DNA from: Vitis vinifera | Taxonomy: Eukaryota; Streptophyta; Magnoliopsida; Vitales; Vitaceae | Length of the DNA stretch: 64,000 nucleotides | Assembly: GCF_030704535.1 (NCBI RefSeq) | Contig: NC_081815.1 | Span: 3,854,501-3,918,500 of the forward strand | Direction: 5' to 3' | Shown: piece by piece, positions 56,871 to 64,000 of the stretch | How positions within the stretch are numbered: position 1 is the first letter of the stretch | Layout: every line of letters starts with the position of its first letter | Notes under the pieces: model-generated | What the model was told of the DNA's origin: nothing | Databases searched by the model: none | Seen by the model: only the letters and a program-made list of their open reading frames with translations | Translations under genes and position numbers: made by a program

Positions 56871-57019
56871 TGTGACATCCCACATTGGATAGGAGGAAAA
56901 GTTCTTGACGCTATATAAGTATGAACTTTTCTTAATCCTGTAAATGTGTTTTAAAGTCGTGAGGACCCCTTTGAATCCAAAGCGAACAATATATACACGA
57001 TTGGGAGCGGATCATTACA
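56871..57019 (+). mobile_element. Inverted solo LTR of the same TRIM family
   Basis: 149 bp from TGTGACATCCCACATTGG to GGATCATTACA, with the TG...CA ends intact. It is the reverse complement of the LTRs at 56429 and 56691. The 32 bp before it (56839-56870) repeat the start of the TRIM internal segment, so it is part of the same rearranged array. Confidence 0.75.
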
Positions 57020-58074
57020 TTCTCCATCTAAGCACCTTGTTTATTTTTTATTTTTTAAAAATTAGCAAGCAACTATAAGGTTACTACCTTCTAGTTTGTT
57101 TCTCAAGTCCATAGTTGATGGATACTTTCATTATTGGCAGGGTACTTAGACATCAAGTTAGGAAGGTAAGTTGAATCGCCACTTGGCCTTGATTAAAGTG
57201 AGTCTCACAACTAGCCACAATACCTTAACAGAAGATTAATCAATGCAAAAGAAGCCCTTCCTCCCAGCAAGGGCATGCAAACATCTATGGAACCTTGCAT
57301 TGCCACGGAGCTGAAATTACATATAGTTCATATTCAACTCCACAACTTTTATTTTTTTATTTTTTTACGTTGGTTGACTATACTGTTGCATACATTGAAG
57401 CTTCAAAACTAAAATTGGGCAATCCACACGTGTCAACTAAATGCCTCTTGTTATCATCTGCCTAACTGAAGAAATCCTTATAAGCTTCAAACCTATAACT
57501 GATTCAATAGTACAAATGGAGGCACCTTCAAATGCCTGCTTGTCTTATTTTTGGCATCTTTGGCTGATACATTCCTTTTTTCTAATTATATTTTATGGGG
57601 GCCTTTACCTATTAATTGGTAATTTCACATTGTACCATGTCATTGATCAATCTTTGTACCTTGTCTCAATATTTTTGCTAAATTGATTGCATGTGTAACT
57701 TGTGTGTATAGTGAAGAAAATATCGGTGTGTGTCAGTGGGTCTCAAAACAATATATACCACGGATATATCAGTGGTCAAGCTTGTCCTTTGATATATAAT
57801 ATGCACTAAAGAAATATATATCAAAAGTTGGGATATAAACAAATTAAAATATTTAAAAAAACTCTTTAAAGAACAAATTAATTATAACTATTTTATAATT
57901 GAATGAAAAATTTTCATTTAATTGATTAGTAAAAACATATCATAATTTTCTTCATAGTGTTTTTAATATTATTAATATATTAATTAAATATTAAAAATTA
58001 ATACATTTATCATCATTTATTTTATAATGTATCATAATTTTAATATTAAATAAATTTTAAAATTAAACATATTA
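57020..58074. other. Intergenic, no gene seen
   Basis: An 81-codon frame at 57441-57686 is hydrophobic and unrecognised. From 57730 the DNA has ATATATCA/GATATAT wording shared with the tandem duplication that follows. Confidence 0.45.
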
Positions 58075-58167
58075 TAATCACATATCACAATATTATCATC
58101 AAATAATATTTGATATAATTTAATAATCAATGTACACTTATCAAATTTATATTTTTTATTAACACGT

Positions 58168-58250
<83 letters not shown>

Positions 58251-58680
58251 ATTTATTCAAAAAAATAACTTTAAAATATCTATTATACTTTTAATTTCAT
58301 TTCTAAGAGTTTTATTTTATATTTTTATAAGTTTTGATCAATTTTAGGTCTACCGATATTTTGTATCAAAATATCCACCGAAATATCTTATAATCAAATA
58401 TCACAATATATATCATTAAATAATATTTGATATAATTTAATAATCAATATACACTTATCAAATTTATATTTTTTATTGACACGATACAATATTATATCAA
58501 ATTAATGTATATATATATATATATATATTAATTTATTTAACAAAACAACTTTAAAATGTCTATTATACTTTTAATTTAATTTCTAAAAGTTTTATTTTAT
58601 ATTTTTATAAATTTTGATCAATTTTAAATTTATCGATATTTTGTCAAAATATTCATTGATATATCTCCGATATATTCATG
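58075..58680. repeat. ~300-bp tandem duplication with (AT)n cores
   Basis: Copy 1 (about 58075-58387) and copy 2 (about 58388-58680) share, in order, ATATCACAATAT, AAATAATATTTGATATAATT, ACACTTATCAAATTTATATT, an AT run, ACTTTAAAATRTCTATTATA, TTTTATTTTATATTTTTATA and TTTTGATCAATTTTA. The AT run is about 79 bp in copy 1 (58171-58249) but about 21 bp in copy 2 (58508-58528). Confidence 0.8.
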
Positions 58681-59849
58681 ATTACCAATATTTTCATCTT
58701 TGGTGTGTATGACTATTAGGTTCGATATTCATCGATATATTTTACCAGTTTAGGTACATGCTAAATGATACTGTCGCCCTCTAACAAGATCCCTTTATAT
58801 AATGTTATATTTGTTGTCTCTTTTATGACTTTCCATTGTCTCTTGATAGACTTTCCGTTATGGGGATACATTATGTTTTTCTATAATCTTACTCTGTATT
58901 TCTCCTGCAACAGTTTGAAAACCTACCAGTTTTTCTGGGTTATGCTCCATGGGAACCTACATTTGCTTTGACTATAGAGAGAGAGAGAGAGAGAGAGAAC
59001 TAGTTCTCAGTTGAGCTCTGATTCCATTGCCATTCCTTTGATCCATATGTGGAGCTTTGATTTGTTTCTCTTCGTGATCTCTTGCATATGGTGATCTCTT
59101 TGATTGATTTCTGTCTGTGACCTCTTACGTATAATGATCTCTTATATTTTAAATATATAGCACTAGTTCTTTGGACATGGAGATGCATGAGCCCATGAGC
59201 AATGACAAGGAATTAATTACGCATGCATGATAGTCCAAAGTTGTAATATCGGTCATCGACTCTGACAGGTGCTTGAGTCATAAGAGTTTTAGCACTTAAG
59301 ACTTGCATCAATTTGATTACACGTAAATGACATAGAAAAGTTTAAATAGTTTTAAAAATTCTAGTATTAAGTCTAACAAATTTGAATCAGTTTTAGTTTG
59401 AAAAATTTTGGTATAGTTTGGATTGGGTTTTAAATTTATTAAAAATTACTCCACTTATAATGAATATAATGCATTTACTTTCATTTAATTTACAATTTAT
59501 TCGCCTAATAAAAATTAAAAATAATGTAATTGTATATAAAGTAAAAATCGACATAGTCATTTTGAACCAATTTTAATCAAGACATTCTTGTATTGATTGG
59601 ATGAATTTTTGAGTTCCAAAATATTCTTATCATTAAAACATTATGTCTTACAAATAAATTTATTTGTTAAACATTCATATTTAAAATGTTGTAGAAATAT
59701 GAAATAAGTACAAAAATAATTACAATAAAAAATAATTAAGAATGTGTTGTCATAGTTACAAAATACATTTTCACTAAACACGAGTAAATGAAGTAAAAAA
59801 ATATTTGAGATTAAGGATAAATCAATTATTTTGACTTAATACTTAAAGT
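58681..59849. other. AT-rich intergenic DNA with a (GA)n run
   Basis: A GA run of about 11 units sits at 58976-58998. No gene supported; the 68-codon frame at 58765-58971 is hydrophobic and unrecognised. Confidence 0.5.
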
Positions 59850-60130
59850 TATTTTTAATTTTAAGTTGTAATATTAAGTCATTTTACCAAATAAGCTTAA
59901 TCTACTTAATGACTTTAATCAAGTCATTAAATCATATTAAGTTATTAAGTTAATTTATCAAACACTCACTAAGCGAGTGTTTGATAAAATTTAAATACTT
60001 ATTACTTAACAAATTAAGTTTATTTTAAGTTAAATTGTTATTAAGTTGATAACTTAAACATTATTACTTAATTTTTAGAGTATTATAAATACATAACTTA
60101 ATTGTTAAGTATTGAAATGGTTTGATAAAG
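59850..60130. repeat. Palindromic MITE-like pair
   Basis: Centred on TATCAAACACTC...GAGTGTTTGATA (about 59957-59987), with CTTAATAAGTTAAT/ATTAACTTAATAAG-type wording on both sides. It looks like two short inverted-repeat elements joined head to head, or one foldback element. Confidence 0.5.
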
Positions 60131-60582
60131 TTAACTTAAAATTTAGAAATCATCAAATTGACGCATTTACCCCTATTAATTTTAACTAATATTTATTTTA
60201 ATTAATATTAAGTAATAAATTTATTTATAAAATATCTATATTTAGAGTATTATAAATACATAACATAACCATAAAATATTTATTATAAAAAAAAGGGTAA
60301 TCATAGTTTTAAAGTCATGGATGAGGGCCAACCATTTCTCACTCCATCATAAATTTCAACATTTACTAAAAAAAACTCAAGATTTTTATAAAAATACAAA
60401 AGAAAACAAACTAGGAAAAAAATAAAAGAAAATCTCCTCTAGAAAATCCAAAGAAAAATGTTCATCTAAGCCTTCTCAAGTTGGGTGTTCTAATTATGGA
60501 GGGAAAATGATAATTTACAGAAGATAGTTGCACTCCCAAATGGAACAAAAAAAAAAAAAAGGATACAAGTGACTTGGAGCGA

Positions 60583-60686
60583 TTATGATTTTATTTATTT
60601 ATTTATATATATTTTTAACATATCAAGATAAATTCTTTCAAACTATGTAATTTGTTATGATTTTATTTATTTATTTATATATATTT
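60583..60686. repeat. 72-bp-spaced direct repeat
   Basis: The phrase starting TTATGATTTTATTTATTTAT and continuing into ATATATATTT occurs perfectly at about 60583-60614 and again at 60655-60686. Confidence 0.75.
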
Positions 60687-61369
60687 AAAAAAATGAATTT
60701 TTCTTTTTTTATAATTTAATCCAAACAAATTATTATTAACCATTATCATTTTCTAAATATTATCATTTATTTTTAACAAAAATATAATTTATGAATTTAT
60801 TTATATATTTTATAATATCTATTAAAATATTACTGTTTTAAAAATTTAAAAATATATGATTTATGATTATTTTTTTATTATAACATTAGTATTCATATTT
60901 ACCAAAGTTACCATTACATTATTTATTTAAAAGAATTATTATACGTTTATTTCCTATTTATTCTATATAATATAGACAATGTTAATATTCATTTTAAAAT
61001 AAATTGAGATTCGTATGAAGATTAGAAATATTACAAGTCATTAAAGAAGACTTGAAAGAAAATTTTGGAAAAGAAGAAGTGGACTAGAAACAATGGGACA
61101 AGGGAGAAAAGAAAAAAAGAAATAGTGAAGAAAGTTGAAAATATATACTAATATTCAAAAATACTTTATTTATTACTTTTAAAATTTAATAATTTTTTTT
61201 TACTTACAATAAGAATCACACTTACCAAGTCTCTTAATATATGTCTTATTGTCTAATATTTTGTTGGCCAAAATTTTCACCTCATTTTTGTATCAGGTTG
61301 ATTGAGACTCAAAAATTTGATGATATTTTCATCGAAATAATACTATAGCTGACAATACTTATAATACCA
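60687..61369. other. AT-rich intergenic DNA
   Basis: No gene or clear element. Confidence 0.5.
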
Positions 61370-61498
61370 TGAGCTTGTTTAATAGTGATTTAAAAAAAAA
61401 ATTAATATTTTTAGCACTTGAAGTCAATTCTTCAAATAAAAAAATTTAAGTATTACAAAGATTAAAAACATTTCATAAAATTACTCTCAAATGAGATC
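61370..61498. repeat. Inverted-repeat MITE, diverged copy
   Basis: Starts GAGCTTGTTTAATAGTGATT and ends ATTACTCTCAAATGAGATCT. Outer arms match the family at 4118. Confidence 0.55.
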
Positions 61499-61574
61499 TC
61501 TCTCTTTCTATATGTATATATTAAAAGGAATTTGATCTCTCTCTTTTGATCTCTCTCAATCAAAAGGAATTTGA

Positions 61575-61935
61575 TAGCTTAGCATGGTGCTTTTATGAGT
61601 AAGAGAAAGGAAACGGTTTGGAGGGTTACCCCCTTTGTTTAATGTGGACCTTACGGAATGAAAGAAATGAAAGAGTATTCAATGACACTGAACGATCCTA
61701 CTAAGCTTTAAAACTTTCTTTTTTATATACTGTTATGAATTGGGGTAGGGTGTATTTAAATGATCATTTTTTGTCCTTAATTGGTTTTATAGAGCGACTT
61801 TTGTCTAGATAGGAGAAATGTTTTTATTTCTTTTAACCTAGCTTCTTGGGTGTTGTCTGTATACTTCGTGTGTACTCTTCTCGTTTTCGTTAGACTTTTC
61901 TAATACAATCTCTTATTTGCCTATAAAAAAAAAAA
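61575..61935 (+). mobile_element. 5'-truncated LINE 3'-end fragment
   Basis: Contains the LINE tail wording seen in the larger copy: a 'LRNERNERVFND' piece (compare '[13 protein letters not shown]' in the 47-kb LINE) with stops, then TGTCTGTATACTTCGTGTGT, ATACAATCTCTTATTTGCCT and an A tail at 61924-61935. The 5' edge is approximate; a target duplication was not found. Confidence 0.75.
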
Positions 61936-64000
61936 TTAATATCATTAAAACTTTGGGATATTTTTTATCCTTCATCAAGACATATACCATGTCTATAAAA
62001 GTAGTCTTTAACCATTCTGGATGCAAATGTAAAAATATGGAGAGAGCAAATATAGAGAATTTTCACTTCTCATAGAATCCAAGTTTGACACTTTTGCATC
62101 ATATTTAAAGGATTCTTTGGTTTGACTCGAAGAAAGATCATTATCAAATTGATTGCATTTTTTTTTCTATCTATAAGGATGCCACTAGAGCATCTTCTAT
62201 TTCTAATAGGTCATGAACTAGGTCAGAATTATTTTCAGCAAATCCATAAGAAATGATTCAATTTTTTTCATCAGGTTAAGATAGAGACCAAAGGTCTTAA
62301 GCAACCGATCCAACAAAACAGGTTTTAGTTTGAGCCACTCGATCTTAGGTAACACATCTCAACTCATCCCAAGCCTAACCCACTCCAAAGCCTGCAATTT
62401 AATTCCAATTTCAAATTGCCAACCCATTCCTATTCAATGTGGCTACTAATTTTGATCCATATAATTTGGGATATAGACTCTAGGAAGAGTTGATTATGAT
62501 AGGTCCCGGTGAATAATGGAAATCACCCTATTTGCTAATTTAAACGTGCATCACTCCCATCCACTTCGCTATATTCCCACTGCTAAACAAAGAGCAAAAA
62601 ACAAAATATCATCAACTTGGCCCCAATGCTTCATTATTACACAGGATGTGAGCCACTCATCAATAGCCATGGCGCTTCTTTTCTTAATGTTTACTTGGCA
62701 AAAGGAATGTCACCCAGAAAAAGGAAAAGTGAAGGTCATCTATGATGCTTGAGAGAGAGAGAGGTGGGTAGGTTTTCTTTTTGGATTATGTCCGACAAAA
62801 TGGTTCCAATCACTTGATAATAGTGATATAGAGAGAATCTTATGTCTAAAAATGGAGGTCACTTCATGATGCAGAATATACAGCTACAAGGGAGCATCCC
62901 AGTCTCTTTTGGGTCATGGTGGGATCAATTCCAACAACCAATTTTGTCTCTCTGTATGCTTCTGTACTTTCATTCATTTCATGTGCTCTTTTCTTAATCA
63001 TTTCAGTATAATGTTTTGGACTAACGTAATATCATGTCCTTAGACCATTTGATCTGGTGACCCATGGGTCAAAATGTTAAACAAATACCAGGGGACATGC
63101 TTTGAATCTTAATTTGTACCTTTTGATTATTGGAGATTGAGGCATCATTATACTTTATGACCATTCAACCATGAAATGATGACAAGAATTAAAACCTTAT
63201 ATTTTTTTGGAGCATTCCTAGAAAGTGAATTTGTACCTTCCTCACATGAATATTGTGAATGGGAGTCCAAGATAAAATTACCCACCATATGAAAATTATT
63301 TTTTATGGAGGATTTTGTTAGTAAGATCGCAAGCTCACACGACCAGAAAATAAACAAAAAGATGAGAATTTAATATGGTTCGATTATCAATGCATGTAAT
63401 CCATACGTCCATGAAATGCACCAACAAGTAATAATGTATCGATAAAAAAAAATGATGAAATTCTCGAGAAAATACGTTACATTTTTCTAAAATATAAAAT
63501 CTTAAAATATTGAAAGGTTTGATGTATAATAAAAACAAACTCATTATCCATAGGATGAAAATTTTTTCTTGAAGGACACTTTCAATCTTATAAGGTGATC
63601 GAGCAAGAAAAACACAACAAAATCGATTCAAACTTTAAAATCCAACAATCCTCCTACTCGCGAGCTGATTGGACAAGAAAAATGTAATTCACGCTTCATA
63701 ATCAAACGGTTTTATTAGATTATGTAAGATTTCTTTTCCCGGGCTTGGAGTGATTTGCACTTCCGGATATTCAGAGGCTCAAAAGGAAACAGTTGTTTTT
63801 GTTAACCAAAAAGATAATAGTAAAACTATTCACATTCAACTTTTTAGGGTAGTCCATGGTATGATGATTGAAAAGTAAAAGGATTATGGAGAGAGGGCCA
63901 TGAATCAAAAAAGTGGAGTGGAATATTTTTGTTGTTTAGTTAGAAGCCATTAATGGAATAAGAGTCAGAAAAGAGGAAGGAGTAAGGTGATGGAGACAAT
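61936..64000. other. Intergenic, no gene seen
   Basis: No supported gene. At 63310-63720 the wording (AATATGGTTCGATTATCAAT, ATCCATACGTCCATG, TCCAACAATCCTCC) resembles a repeat family common in plants, but no ends were found. A 78-codon frame at 62516-62752 has no recognisable domain. Confidence 0.45.

Noticed and set aside
57441..57686. 81-codon hydrophobic plus-strand frame
   Set aside because: No motif, no neighbouring exons, and in repeat-rich AT DNA where T-rich frames look hydrophobic by chance.
1..64000. CRISPR arrays, tRNA or rRNA genes, bacterial-type operons
   Set aside because: Both strands were read for spaced short repeats, cloverleaf cores and ribosomal motifs; none was recognised, and the gene structure is plant nuclear.

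Overview
This window is nuclear DNA from a eudicot plant, most likely grapevine (Vitis) or a close relative. The taxon is an inference: it rests on recognising the protein families, the plant intron style (AT-rich introns, GT-AG or GC-AG borders) and the repeat types (LINE tails, short inverted-repeat MITEs, a TRIM element). No organelle or bacterial signal was seen.

Five protein-coding genes appear intact. (1) 7532-10054 (+): an LRR-III receptor-like pseudokinase, 2 exons, 653 aa. (2) 15174-17750 (-): an intronless 858-aa PLS-E/E+ pentatricopeptide repeat protein, the probable orthologue of the chloroplast RNA-editing factor CRR21. (3) 18157-25415 (-): a full-size PDR-type ABCG transporter, which I could splice into 23 exons and about 1,425-1,445 aa with the frame open throughout; two introns need GC donors. 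(4) 40575-42658 (+): a GARP transcription factor of the HHO/NIGT1 group, 4 exons, 461 aa. (5) 43933-54731 (-): an RRM protein with an Arg/Asp-rich middle and a coiled-coil C-terminus, 9 exons, 347 aa. Its 6-kb third intron has taken in a 3.3-kb LINE and at least one LINE tail. The genes are independent plant transcription units, not an operon. CRR21 and the ABCG gene lie on the same strand 406 bp apart.

The rest is AT-rich intergenic DNA dominated by repeats. 0-6 kb: an element with long inverted arms enclosing ~220-bp tandem repeats, inverted-repeat MITEs, and a 420-bp terminal-inverted-repeat element with an 11-bp target duplication. 26-32 kb: a decayed Ty1/copia pol relic and a broken DUF2921-family pseudogene. 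32-35 kb: interleaved direct repeats. 46-50 kb: a 5'-truncated LINE. 55-62 kb: long (AT)n tracts, a TRIM element with an extra inverted LTR, a tandem duplication, more MITEs and a LINE 3' fragment.

I found no clear new defence or metabolic system. The observations most worth checking are the paired GC-AG introns and the Walker B Glu-to-Asn change in the ABCG gene, the left-edge inverted-repeat element, the TRIM/inverted-LTR array, and a LINE-tail insertion whose empty site survives in a neighbouring tandem copy.
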